DNA of 25,000 nt, from positions 5,277,501 to 5,302,500 of the forward strand of contig WPIO01000007.1 of NCBI GenBank assembly GCA_009760855.2. Reading direction: 5' to 3'. Shown here in pieces: positions 1 through 8,574 of the stretch (position 1 is the first letter of the stretch; each line of letters begins with the position of its first letter). A program made the position numbers and the translations under genes. The notes below the pieces were generated by a model that ran no database searches, was not told the origin of the DNA, and saw only the letters and a list, made by a program, of their open reading frames with translations. The stretch is from Cristatella mucedo (lineage: Eukaryota; Bryozoa; Phylactolaemata; Cristatellidae).

Positions 1-484
1 AGATTCCGCACAAGTAGATAATGTCATTGCTTAAGAATAGCGGGAATGAGTTCCGCATAGTTGAACCAGTACAGCAACAGCTTCTCGCACCAACAGTCAT
101 TAAGCGGCAGAATGGTGCAGCTGAAGGTCGTCATGAGAGGAAGGAGGCTGAAGGAGGAGGCTGAAACAAGCGTAGCAGGTTATCTACAACGGATGGTATG
201 GAGGTCCCGAGCCGTTGCAGGCGTCATGCGGGTCAGAGCAAGAATGTCAGAGCTCCGTATCCACTGGTCAACTGGGGGTCATCGCAGGTTCTTCACCAAA
301 GAAGACACACGACAGAATTTTGCTGGATTCAAAGACCAACTCAACTGCAATATTACAAAATAATTCATTTGTAAACCGCCAAAAGAGCTTCTATCCAGAT
401 GCTTTGCAGGTGCCCGCAGTGCTCGAGCCACGACCCAAGCTGCTAAAGGCGAAAACCTTACACCTGGTCCTTATCAGAGAGTTT
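1..484. other. No gene recognised
   Basis: Two short overlapping open frames lie here, but they show no recognisable domain and their composition is like the surrounding noncoding DNA. A small imperfect duplication of GGAGGCTGAA lies around 146-165. I see no repeat family until the family A tail starts near 485. Confidence 0.5.
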
Positions 485-768
485 TCTTATGCAACGACAA
501 CTACTCTCCTGCTGGCGACTATGGGTCATCCCTTTCAGCGGTCCTGAGCTGCTGCTTCCATGCTACTCACTACCTCAACTGCTCTCCTGACTCTGCTATG
601 CTTCCCGCTTTCTCTTTGTTGCGTGAGACGAAGTCTGTTGGCTACCGAATGCTTACCGAAAGCCCCTTAGGCTTTGAGTGCGCTATACAAAACCCTCCGG
701 CGTAACACCTACATAGTCTTTGTGGCTTTATGGAGTTTCAGACGGAGATACATTACATTACTTTATTA
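485..768 (+). mobile_element. Family A LINE, 3'-end fragment (copy A1)
   Basis: This stretch matches the last ~280 bases of the family A element seen at 20880-21157. Shared landmarks in order are the GCAACGACA block, TCAGCGGTCCTGAGCTGCT, TTGCGTGAGACGAAGTCTGT, the GTGCGCTATACAAAAC block, and the terminal GGAGATACATTACATTAC tail. The copy is severely 5'-truncated, as is typical for target-primed reverse transcription, and keeps only the C-terminal tail of the RT open frame plus the 3' UTR. It carries several substitutions relative to copies A2 and A5, so it is older. No target-site duplication is evident. Assignment to family A is firm. Assignment of family A to the CR1/L2 group rests on the RT motifs of the longer copy at 19722-21157. 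Confidence 0.85.
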
Positions 769-2569
769 AATACCATCTGGAGAGTGCTAGTGAATATTTG
801 ATAGATTAATCAGCACCAAGTTGCAGTAGTGCGGTCTATTCTGGAGAGAACTACGCACTAGCAAGATCTTAAGCTAGCCGTTTCGTTAAACAGTCTCCAT
901 TAGTTTGCAGTGATCTAACATGATGACCAGCAGGGAGGATGGGTGGGTCGTCTGAACGAAACTTCTAAATGCTCTTAAAAAAACGCATCCATTTAAAAAG
1001 AATCGCCGAATTCCAATTCAGATTTGAGTCAGTGCCGAGGAGACCCCAAAAGACAATTTTTTCCAGTTCAAAGGAGCTCAGACTAACTACACCGAAACAG
1101 CTCGCGAGATTAGTACAGCACCGTAGGGTTACGAAATATGCATCTGAATTGAGAACCCTCGATATGTAGTGTGCTCGCGTAATTAGTATTTGAGTGATCC
1201 AGCAGCTGACACGAAAACCGCGCCACATTGTTAGCATTCCTGCTTAATCTCGAAGCCAGCTAGGAACGACTTGCTTCGCTGGATGCTTGAGCAACCAGAT
1301 GGATAGGGAATCACCTAGAATAGGTCACCTAGCCGCTTCGAAAGGTCCGAGGTACGGTAGAGCGCCCAAGCGACGTGTGCCAAATTCCAGTGGGTTGTCG
1401 AGCGTACTCGGGATAGTACCCTACTTTGAACGACAATCCTTCGCACAAGATGGGCTATTCGTATAGCGAAAATCTTCTTGAATAACAGCACAGTTATTTC
1501 ATCCTGGAAATAGTGGACTTTTACGCGCTCGTGGTGGTGCTGAACACTTACCGTTAGACTGAGATGTTTAAACAGATACAAACAGTGGTGCGCATGAGCA
1601 ATCGCCCGCCGCGCGAGATAACTGCTAACGCGATCCGGTCGCAGGTCTCCCACGAGATACACGTCCGTTCGTAACGTCATCTCTGTGAGCATTACTAAGT
1701 CGAGCGACGAAGGGTGCGGTTGTACGTAGGCTAGGCTGCTCCCGGCTCCGAGCGTCTACCGACTAGCGGCTGATAAGTCGACTCCAGGTGTTCGGCCCAT
1801 AAGCTGAGCCAGCCGTGCCCGGAGAGTGCTTACCACCCAAGCGCTGCACAACGATAGCCCGACCGCAGCCACGGAAGGTGCAAACACTGTACCGGCGGCC
1901 CTCTGCAAAGGCTAGGCGCTACCTGCAATTCTACTCGTGGCGCCCTCTGCAGGCGATCTCTGAGCCACCCGAAGCTCCGTAGTACGGAATCTTTCCTCTC
2001 ATAACTCCTGGCATCCCTTTGGCAGTAGCTTTTCGACTCGGACGTTTCCATAACCCCATAGGTCAGCGGCAGAAGCTGTCAGCCAACCGCCGGTAGCTTC
2101 GCCCTTTTATTTTCGGTAACTTCCCTCCGACGTGGCATGCGCTGAGGACTCGGACGCGTTCGAATTCGTTAGCCGGCGCTCTGGGATGCTGCAAGAAGCC
2201 CGATGGATTCCGCTTCCTCTTCGGCACTCCTGGTGACCGGTGAGCGTGCTTCCGAAAGGCTCTCTGTCCATGGAAATGTTTTGTACACTGCGCATTCTTA
2301 TAATTTCCTCTATACTCAATTAATTTTGCTATGTTTACAGACGGCAAGTGGTGACAGCTGCCGAACGGCCTCCGAACCCACAGTTACTCTCGACATGTCA
2401 GGATGTAGTGGCAGATGTATGTGCATTTATTTCACTAGTCTGAGCTTCCGCCTTGTGTACATTCACTAAGCCTGTTAATGTCATAGCGAATATGTTAGCA
2501 GCAGCAGCAGCAGCAGCAGCGTAGCCTGTTTGATGATCGTCCTTTCAGTAGCGAACCATATGCGAATGA
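769..2569. other. No supported gene; unique-looking DNA
   Basis: Short overlapping open frames occur on both strands, the longest about 125 codons on the minus strand at 1315-1692. None has a recognisable motif and none stands out by composition. I see no LINE or SINE match here. The only simple repeat is the AGC tract at 2497-2520. Confidence 0.5.
2497..2520. repeat. (AGC)8 trinucleotide microsatellite
   Basis: Eight perfect AGC units lie just upstream of a family B LINE fragment. There is no coding frame around them that I can support, so this is read as a plain microsatellite. Confidence 0.95.
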
Positions 2570-3200
2570 TACCGGCATGTGCAATCTGGCGCTTACAGCT
2601 GGTGCAAAACTCTGCAGCTGGTCTTGTCTGTCGTGAGCGTCGCAGTTGCCACGTCACACCACTTCTCGCCGACCTGCACTGGCTACCAGTCAAGCAACGG
2701 ATCGACTTCAAGGTTTAGTAGCTCACTTTTAGGTTCCTTCATTCACTGGCTCCAGCCTATCGGATCTACTGCCCCACTAGGCTAAGCACAGTACTACCCG
2801 CTTTTCGGAATCTAACTGCTGGCAATACCTCGTACAAACCTCAAATCCTTTGGAGACCATGCCTTTAGTTTGTATTGTCCCAAAGCCTGAAACTCACTTC
2901 CGACTTTCGTCACGTCATCCGCTGACTTGCCCACATTTAAAAGGAAATTAAAAACTCACCTATTTATGACACCATTTAGTGGGTCCCTGTGATTCGTCCT
3001 TCATGTGCTTATGTGTGCTAACACTGTTTAATGCTGCCATTAACATACTTGCATGCTGACCCTGTGCATTTCACCCCTAACCATGTTATTCGTGTTGTTT
3101 ATGAATCATAATATCACTCACCACTCGATCGTGTTTCCTTTGCAGCAAATGCAAAGCTCACAGAAAGAGATTGAGTTCTCTGAGCGCGCTTTATTAAGTG
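2570..3200 (+). mobile_element. Family B LINE, 3' part (copy B1)
   Basis: This plus-strand copy matches copy B6 at 15540-16180. It begins near the CAGCTGGTGCAAAACTCTGC block and runs through the region encoding CRERRSC and LLADLHWLPVKQRIDF. It then continues through the C-terminal part of the RT polyprotein and the 3' UTR. The copy ends in the terminal stem-loop (about 3155-3195; CTCACAGAAAGAGATTGAGT followed by TCTCTGAGCGCGCTTTA). Several frameshifts break the frame, so it is dead, and it is 5'-truncated, lacking endonuclease and catalytic RT motifs. The usual (ATT)n tail is missing, because a SINE starts immediately after the stem-loop. Confidence 0.85.
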
Positions 3201-3345
3201 TTTGGTCTAGCGGTTAAGGTGCTCGCCCCGACCAAGGTCAGACTGAGGTCATGGGCTCGAGCCCCGAGGCATATGTGAAGCGCCTGAATAGAGATTAAGT
3301 TCTCTTGGGGCGCTATATAAATGAATTATATATTATTAGTATACA
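3200..3345 (+). mobile_element. tRNA-derived SINE with LINE family B-type 3' tail (copy 1)
   Basis: The 5' half is tRNA-like. TCTAGCGGTTAAGG at 3206-3219 fits a Pol III A box and GGCTCGAGCCC at 3254-3264 is a near-consensus B box, spaced as in a tRNA gene. The 3' half (about 3277-3330) is GAAGCGCCTGAATAGAGA, then TTAAGT, then TCTCTTGGGGCGCTATAT. It repeats the family B LINE terminal stem-loop: the outer stem AGCGCC/GGCGCT and inner stem AGAGA/TCTCT around the loop TTAAGT. The element ends in an AT-rich tail. This head-and-tail structure is that of tRNA-derived SINEs mobilised by a partner LINE. The second copy is at 9128-9240 (minus). It abuts LINE copy B1 directly. I infer the partnership from sequence alone. 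Confidence 0.8.
3206..3264 (+). promoter_or_regulatory. Internal RNA polymerase III promoter (A and B boxes) of SINE
   Basis: The A box TAGCGGTTAAGG lies at 3208-3219. The B box GGCTCGAGCCC at 3254-3264 differs from the GGTTCGANNCC consensus at one position, T to C. This split promoter is what makes tRNA-derived SINEs transcribable from within. Activity of this copy is not shown by the sequence. Confidence 0.65.
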
Positions 3346-4621
3346 CACCAGCCTTCTGCGATGGCATCTGTGCATGCTACACTAATATGCCAGGTTTAAT
3401 TTGTATCCTAGATGTTACGTTTTACTTAACTTACAGCCTCAACTGCTTCACAGCAAGGAGTTCATTATAATAAAACAGATGTAAATGCGTGTACTGTGAC
3501 TAAATCTCCTACCGTGTGGTGAAGCGAACTTGCAGCTACTGTGGCATTTCTGCATGCAGTTTAGGGTCATTGACTTAGGGTTATTGACTTCTGTGTATCT
3601 TCTGCTAAAGGTCGTTACTTGAAGCACGCTCTCGAGCTGTCTATTGTTGTTATAGCAGGAAAGACTTTTTATGAAATCCTTATAGCGCTTTACAACTCGC
3701 TGCAAGAGAAGCAATACGTAATAGTTAATGAAAAGCAAGGTATTCTACTTAGGCAAGCATACAAAACACACACAACTATCATACCTAGGTGAGCTTACAA
3801 AAGTACTGTTTACAACTTTTCCATTTTGTAGGCTGCATCCTTGTTCGTAATGATGATGGATTTGTGATAAGCTGGCTTCCGGAGCAGAATGTTGCATTAA
3901 AAATCTACCGGTTACTTCAATTATAATTAGGTTGATTATGCAACTCATCTGCTTTTACCGGTAATTTTTATTTAGATAACTTGCTTCTCACGCTCTGTTC
4001 TGACTAACCGGTGTATCGAAGTCGGTTCGAGGGCGGGGAATGTTTGCGTGCGTAGCTTTTTTCGGCTGGCTTCACAGCGACCGTAGCTTTGTTCGGCTGG
4101 CTTCACAACGACCGTGAGTCATGCACACCTCTAGGGGAACCGCAGTACTGCTAATAAGTGCCGGTGTGGAGCTGCTGACGCTGGTTCACTCATCCACATC
4201 CCGGCATTCTGCTCTGGCCGTTTTTACCAAGCTCGGTATCGGGAGTCAAGGACATTGTAGGCGTTGTGTGCACGGTAAGAGTGCTGCCACGCCGAGCCTA
4301 TGTCAGTCGTCTCCGCCGATGCCAGAACTCATCGAAGCCATTTGCTCTCAGCACTTGCATTCTGCTACTGCATTTTTTACCCCGGCACATTTTGTTCGCA
4401 TTGGGTTGAATAGTTGTTTGTGCATTCTAAAAATCAGTCGAGCTCTGGTCGGCTTGCGAACCTCGTCAGGTTAAAAGAGCGCTTGCCGACGTGCTCTGCT
4501 GCACCGAGGTTGAGCATGTTTGGCTGTTCTCCGCTTGGCATGTTAGATTATGACAGCGGCTGCTTCTCTGATGACCCAGTGCGAGTTGAGCGAGATTCCT
4601 GTTTTGCAGCTGCCCGGATCC
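3346..4621. other. No supported gene; mostly unique DNA
   Basis: The left part is AT-rich and has no repeat I recognise. A 117-codon open frame at 4121-4474 (+) shows no domain, signal peptide or motif that would make it credible. A 31-bp tandem duplication lies at 4051-4112. Confidence 0.5.
4051..4112. repeat. Tandem duplication, 2 x 31 bp
   Basis: Two adjacent 31-bp units (4051-4081 and 4082-4112) begin CGTAGCTTT, share TTCGGCTGGCTTCACA and end CGAC. They differ at only two positions. No coding or regulatory role is visible. Confidence 0.9.
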
Positions 4622-5265
4622 ACCAGCAACGATGATGGGATTGTCATTGCCCTAGCGCTGCTAGATCTATCGGCTGCTTTCGACACTATTGATCACGATA
4701 TTCTACTTGAACGATTGAGAACAACGATCGGTGTGGCAGACGCGGCCCTGGCAAGATTTACATCGTACTTGTCCGATCGTAATCAATCCGTGTCGTGTTG
4801 GGGTCAGGTCTCATCCACCAGACCAATCACATTTGGAGTCCCTTAAGGGTCCATCCTTGGTCCTTTGCTGTTCTCAATTTATACTCAGCCTCTGGAAAAA
4901 TAATTTGGACCCATAGCGTAGGCTATCATTTTTATGCTGACGATAATCAGCTGTATTGTATTTGCCATTTAAACCGTCGAAATCTGCTGCAGTGACTGAT
5001 AAACTGAATGCTTGCCTTGCCGACAGTTAATCATGGACGCCGGATAATTTCCTTAAACTAAACGACAGACAAATAGAACAGAACTGCTGCTCATAGGACA
5101 GCCAAGCGTGCGACAGGAATAGAAAAATATAAATAAATAAATAATATATATATATATATATATATATATTTCTAGTCTAGCCAGTGGCAGGACTAGAAAA
5201 CTTTGCTCTTCTAATACGTGATGCTGCTGTGCGACCATCACCTTGCAATGTTACCACCAATCGTT
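4622..5265 (+). mobile_element. Family A LINE fragment with RT motifs (copy A4)
   Basis: The plus-strand translation begins with the RT palm motif LLDLSAAFDTIDHD (about 4660-4700). It continues with a fingers/palm segment matching copy A5, then GVP, a stop, and GSILGPLLFSIYTQPL. HFYADDNQLY, the catalytic YADD box, follows at about 4928-4957. The stop in the GVPQG motif comes from CAA to TAA. Further frameshifts follow the YADD box. The 3' end of the element is missing beyond about 5265. A 61-bp AT-rich insert at 5127-5187 interrupts the copy and is flanked by near-identical 13-mers. This is a dead RT relic of the CR1/L2-type group. Confidence 0.85.
5114..5200. repeat. AT-rich insertion flanked by 13-bp direct repeats inside LINE copy A4
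   Basis: CAGGAATAGAAAA at 5114-5126 and CAGGACTAGAAAA at 5188-5200 match at 12 of 13 positions. They bracket a 61-bp insert made of AAATAAATAAATAA and a (TA)n run, which has no counterpart in family A copies A2 and A5. This looks like a target-site duplication around a very short insertion, perhaps only the tail of a retrotransposon. Slippage-driven microsatellite growth could also explain the AT run, but less well the flanking repeat. Confidence 0.55.
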
Positions 5266-5274
5266 TGGTAAGGC

Positions 5275-5370
5275 TTTCTATACAGCATCTGTAAAGTGCC
5301 TAGAAAGAGATTCAGTTCCCTGAGGGGTCTATACAAATTTATATAATTGTTATTGTTCTTACTATTATCT
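5275..5370 (+). mobile_element. Solo 3' end of family B-type LINE/SINE
   Basis: CAGCATCTGTAAAGTGCCTA, then GAAAGAGATTCAGTTCCCTG and AGGGGTCTATACAAAT match the terminal stem-loop of family B, including the short stretch upstream that is LINE-specific rather than SINE-specific. An AT-rich degenerate (ATT) tail follows to about 5370. Only about 60 bases of the element are present. It directly follows copy A4. Confidence 0.7.
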
Positions 5371-6095
5371 TTATCCTACCGCGATCTCACGAGACTCGTC
5401 AGTTTGGCCGGTAATGAGTACAAGCATTCAGTGGCTGACATGTCAGATGACTTACTCTCACTGATTGTCCACAGCCGTTTGCAGTTTCTACAAGTCCCGA
5501 CGTAAGCAGCCGTGCGTTCAAAACGAATAAGAGGCTGGCAGATTTACTTCTATCAATCTTTAAACAAGCCGGTATACAAACGTGCGTCAACACTTCCGAA
5601 GTACTTCAAATGAGTGTTGACTTCAATATGATTTTTATGAAATCCAGACGATTGCCGGCGATAAGTTTTTGGTAGGGTCCGCATGCCGTGCGATTAGGGA
5701 TGTACGCTTCAAAGCATTTGCCCGAGATTTACAGCTCCAGCGACTAGGGGTGGGACCGAGGAGTCTCCAAAAAGTGGAGGGGGAGAACTCTCACGGTCTC
5801 CTAAGAGGAGAGGCGGCCGAGGAACGCGGGGAGAAAGAGGGGCCGGGGAGAAGCTCTTCTAGAAGTTTCGCGCGCGTTCGTTCTCGAAAGTGGAGGCGTA
5901 GTATCGCTTGTCCTAATCGCCCCCTTTTCACGAAGCCCTTCTCGCTAATGCCCATTCGATCACTGAGAACAATCCGAGTTTTAATTGGTTTTCTGTAGCT
6001 TCTTTCACTTCTGTTGCTGCTCTCTTGGATCTCTCCCTGCCATCCCGCACGTCGCCGAACTCTTTAAACTCCCCAGCAGCGAACTTCCTGTACTG
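5371..6095. other. No recognised gene; G-rich island with heat-shock-element-like motif
   Basis: The left part is unremarkable. About 5740-5905 is purine- and G-rich, and a 109-codon open frame (5669-5998) crosses it with strongly biased Arg/Gly/Glu composition and no domain, so I do not call it a gene. The HSE-like motif at 5857-5888 is listed separately. Confidence 0.5.
5857..5888. promoter_or_regulatory. Heat-shock-element-like inverted pentamers
   Basis: TTCTAGAAGTTTC at 5857-5869 is a perfect three-unit array TTC-nn-GAA-nn-TTC, the consensus bound by heat shock factor trimers. A second two-unit match, TTCTCGAA, lies at 5881-5888. No gene, TATA box or transcript start is recognisable next to it, so function is only a possibility. 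A fixed nine-base pattern occurs by chance about once per 262 kb in random DNA. Confidence 0.3.
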
Positions 6096-6198
6096 GAATG
6101 GCTATAAAAGCAGCTTACTAGTTATGGACAACCCAGTGCTACTTCAATAATGAATGCCTAACCCTCAAAATGGGCTCCACCAGCATATTTCCCGTAGC
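6096..6198 (+). mobile_element. Family B LINE internal fragment (copy B9)
   Basis: CTTACTAGTTATGG at 6115-6128, followed by ACCCAGTG and the CCTCAAAATGGGCTCCACCA block, matches copy B6 at about 15278-15360. That region encodes the LLVMG segment after the YADD box. Both ends are truncated. The apparent TATA box at 6103 lies inside this match and derives from RT coding sequence. Confidence 0.7.
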
Positions 6199-6233
6199 CT
6201 TTGCACGGTCTGGATAACCGGTTAAATAACAAT

Positions 6234-6263
6234 AATACATTTGTTTAGAGCCCTCAGAGAACT
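6234..6263 (-). mobile_element. Detached outer half of a family B 3' stem-loop
   Basis: AATACATTTGTTTAGAGCCC followed by TCAGAGAACT is the distal half of the minus-strand family B tail (compare 6287-6314). It stops precisely in the loop of the stem-loop. The matching other half begins at 6806. Together they form one older copy (B3) split by the insertion of copy B2 at 6265-6805. Confidence 0.6.
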
Positions 6264-6264
6264 G

Positions 6265-6805
6265 TAATAATAATAATAATAATAATAATGCACTTGATAA
6301 AGCGCCCTCAGAGAAATCAATCTCTCTCTAGGCGCTTTACATTTGCTGCAAATGGAAATGCAATTGAATGGTGAGTAAAATCATGCTTGAAAAACAAACG
6401 AAATGAATAATATGGTTAGGGGCGACATGCACAGGGTCAGCATGCAAATGTGGTTAGTGGCAGCATGCACAGTGTCAGCACGAATAAGCACATCAAAGAC
6501 GAATCCCAGGGACCCACTAAATGCTGTCCTAAATAGGTGTGTTTTTAGGTTCCTTTTAAATGTGGTCAGGTCGGGGGATGTTCTGACGCAAGTCAAGAAG
6601 GAATTCCAGGCTTTGGGAGCATACGAACTAAATGCACGGTCTCTAAAGGATTTGAGGTTTGTACGAGGTATTTGTAAACTGTTGGATTCCGAAAAGCGGG
6701 TGGTACGATGCTTGGCCTGATGGGGTAGTATATCTGACAGATAGGCTGGAGCCAAAGAATGAAGCGACCTAAAAGTGAGCGACAGAACCTTGAAGTCGTT
6801 GCTTG
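6265..6805 (-). mobile_element. Family B LINE, 3' part with complete tail (copy B2)
   Basis: Read on the minus strand, this encodes DFKVLSLTFRSLHSLAPAYL and the rest of the RT C-terminal region to TTFKRNLKTHLF. The 3' UTR and the terminal stem-loop (AGCGCC and GGCGCT arms at about 6300-6340) follow, then a (TAA)n tail at 6265-6289. The C-terminal frame is open for about 145 codons (6381-6818). It is 5'-truncated at DFKVLS. It is inserted into the 3' stem-loop of another B copy, pieces of which lie at 6234-6263 and 6806-8008. Its high similarity to B6 and intact tail make it the younger of the two. Confidence 0.85.
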
Positions 6806-8008
6806 TCTTTCTAGTCACTTCACAGATGTTGTAAAGAAAGCATGACCAAATGATTATTAGTAAAAGAGATTCCCAATGTCGCCAAGCACAATATAGTTAG
6901 ATGTGGCATGCACAGGGTGAACGTGTAGATTTGGTTTGTAGCAGCAGGCGCAGTGTCAGCTGGCATAAGCAGACAAAGAAGGAATCGCATGGACCCACTA
7001 AATGCTGTAATAAGCAGGTGTAAATGAATTATTCTTTTTAAAAGTCGTCATGTCAGGGGACGTCGTGATGTCAGTCGGGAGCGAGTTCCAGGCTTTAGGA
7101 GCATATGGACTAAAGGCACGGTCTCCAAGCATTAGTGGTTCGTACGAGGTACAGCTAAAATATTTGTGTCACAATAGCAGGTTGTACGATGCTTGGCCTT
7201 GTGAGGAAGTAGCTCTGATAGGTAGGCTGGAACCAGAGAATGAAAGAACCTCAATAAGTGACAAAACCTTGAAGTCGGTGCGCTGCTTGATTGGGAGCCA
7301 GTGCAGCTCGGCCAGAAGTGGTGTGGTGCGGCATCTGTGACGCTCACGACAGCCAAGCCTAGCTAGCTGCAGGGTTTTGCATCGATTGTAAGCGCCTGAT
7401 TGCACAGGCCGGTAGTCCAGGAAGCAGTGAGTTACAGAAGTCGAGACGAGATGTTACAAACGCACGGAGCAATTTGGTTGTTGTATCCATGTTTAAACAA
7501 GCCCGGATTTCAGCAATCTTATGCAGCTGAAAGAAGGCAGACTTGACTGTTAGCTGATGCGTTCATCTAGGGAAAGGTCACTTTCGAACAGGACAACCAG
7601 AATACGTGCAAGATGCCAGGCGAGATCCGATGCTGGCGGATCCGATTTTGAGCGATAAACTTTTCAGTTTTTTATTCACACTGGGTTTGCTCATAACTAG
7701 TCAGCCGGTTTTGTCGTCATTTAACTTGAGATGGTTTGCAACCCTCCATGTGCGGATGTCTGCAATGCAAGGGTGCTTAGAAAATTCGAAGTGCCTGAGC
7801 GCTGGGAGGGATCAAAGCAAAGGTACAACTGAGTGTCATCTGCATAGAAGTGAAAGCATAGTCTGTGCACGGCAATCGCATCGGCAAGAGGGAGAGTATA
7901 CACTGTGAAAAGAAGCAGACCGAGCACAGAGCCCCGAGGTACCCCGTACTTCAGAGGTTCCTCGGAGGATCTATTTTCCGGCCAGACCAGTACTCTGGAG
8001 TCTCCCAC
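6806..8008 (-). mobile_element. Family B LINE with RT core (copy B3)
   Basis: Minus-strand order from high to low coordinates starts with [20 protein letters not shown] and [16 protein letters not shown], the RT catalytic motifs, at 7721-8008. A frameshifted region for the DDHIS...SAYFQL segment comes next, then HFWPSCTGSQ-type and LLAELHWLPIKQRTDF segments near 7270-7340. The 3' UTR follows to 6806, where TCTTTCTAG starts half of the terminal stem-loop. Its other half is at 6234-6263, the gap being copy B2. Frameshifts and a GLLLF variant of GPLLF show it is inactive. The 5' end is truncated within the RT domain and abuts an oppositely oriented RT fragment near 8030. Confidence 0.85.
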
Positions 8009-8029
8009 TGAGATAAAAAAGCTTCAAAA

Positions 8030-8185
8030 TGTTTTTTCCCCCGTGGATGACCACATCAGCTTCTCAGTCAAGTCAGCCTACTTTCGTTTTCGCAACGTCG
8101 CAAAATCCAGCTTACTTAAAAAGGATATTGTAACGCACGCACACCTCGTTCGTAAGAGCATCGATGAGCAGCGAGGCGACGATTA
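8030..8185 (+). mobile_element. Short plus-strand LINE RT fragment
   Basis: GATGACCACATCAGCTTCTC followed by AGTCAAGTCAGCCTACTTTC corresponds to the family B region that encodes DDHIS...VKSAYF. The next part (CGCAACGTCGCAAAATCC) is closer to the diverged copy at 21600-21720 than to B6. It is head-to-head with copy B3. About 150 bp are recognisable, and both ends are lost. Confidence 0.6.
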
Positions 8186-8574
8186 TTACTGCTTGATGGT
8201 GGACGGGACGCACGCGAGATGCGAGCGAGAAGAAGCAGCGGACTCCTGAGAGCCGATGCGCTCAGTGAAGCACACGACAAATATATGCCCCGATACTAAG
8301 TGTACCGAAATCGTTGACATTCAGACCAGGCGCCGCCATCCGATTGCCAATTGTCGTGGACAGGGCTGTCGTGGTGCGGCCAATCTGAGCGATGAGACTA
8401 ACGGTCAGCATGCCTCGATCGAGCAAGTGAACGAGCAAGGTCCATCAAGGCCCTAGTTTCGGCCTGCATTGATGGCGTCCCCCGACATTGCCCTCTTCTT
8501 CGAATTGGTCGAACCTTGTCAATGTGGCAGTAGGTTCTTGCTAGCGAAACGATGAACTGCTTGTTAAGCTGCTA
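8186..8574. other. No feature recognised
   Basis: Open frames here are short and show no motif. I see no match to the LINE or SINE families of the window. Confidence 0.5.

Noticed and set aside
1315-1692. 125-codon minus-strand frame
   Set aside because: It has no recognisable motif, no homologous neighbour and no exon signals I could support; chance frame.
2497-2520. CRISPR-like or coding polyglutamine repeat
   Set aside because: Pure (AGC)8 without spacers and without a supported coding frame.
3206-3275. Functional tRNA gene
   Set aside because: A and B boxes are present, but I see no convincing acceptor stem or anticodon arm, and the element continues into a LINE-type tail, so it is a SINE.
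4121-4474. 117-codon plus-strand frame upstream of a LINE copy
   Set aside because: Considered as a LINE ORF1 relic, but no zinc-knuckle, coiled coil or other ORF1 hallmark is visible.
6103-6110. Perfect TATA box (TATAAAAG)
   Set aside because: It lies inside a family B LINE fragment and corresponds to the RT codons for the Asp-Asp-Lys-Thr segment; no start site or gene follows.
8030-8185. 5' inversion (twin priming) of copy B3
   Set aside because: The inverted piece covers a region already present in B3 rather than the part upstream of it, so simple twin priming does not explain it.
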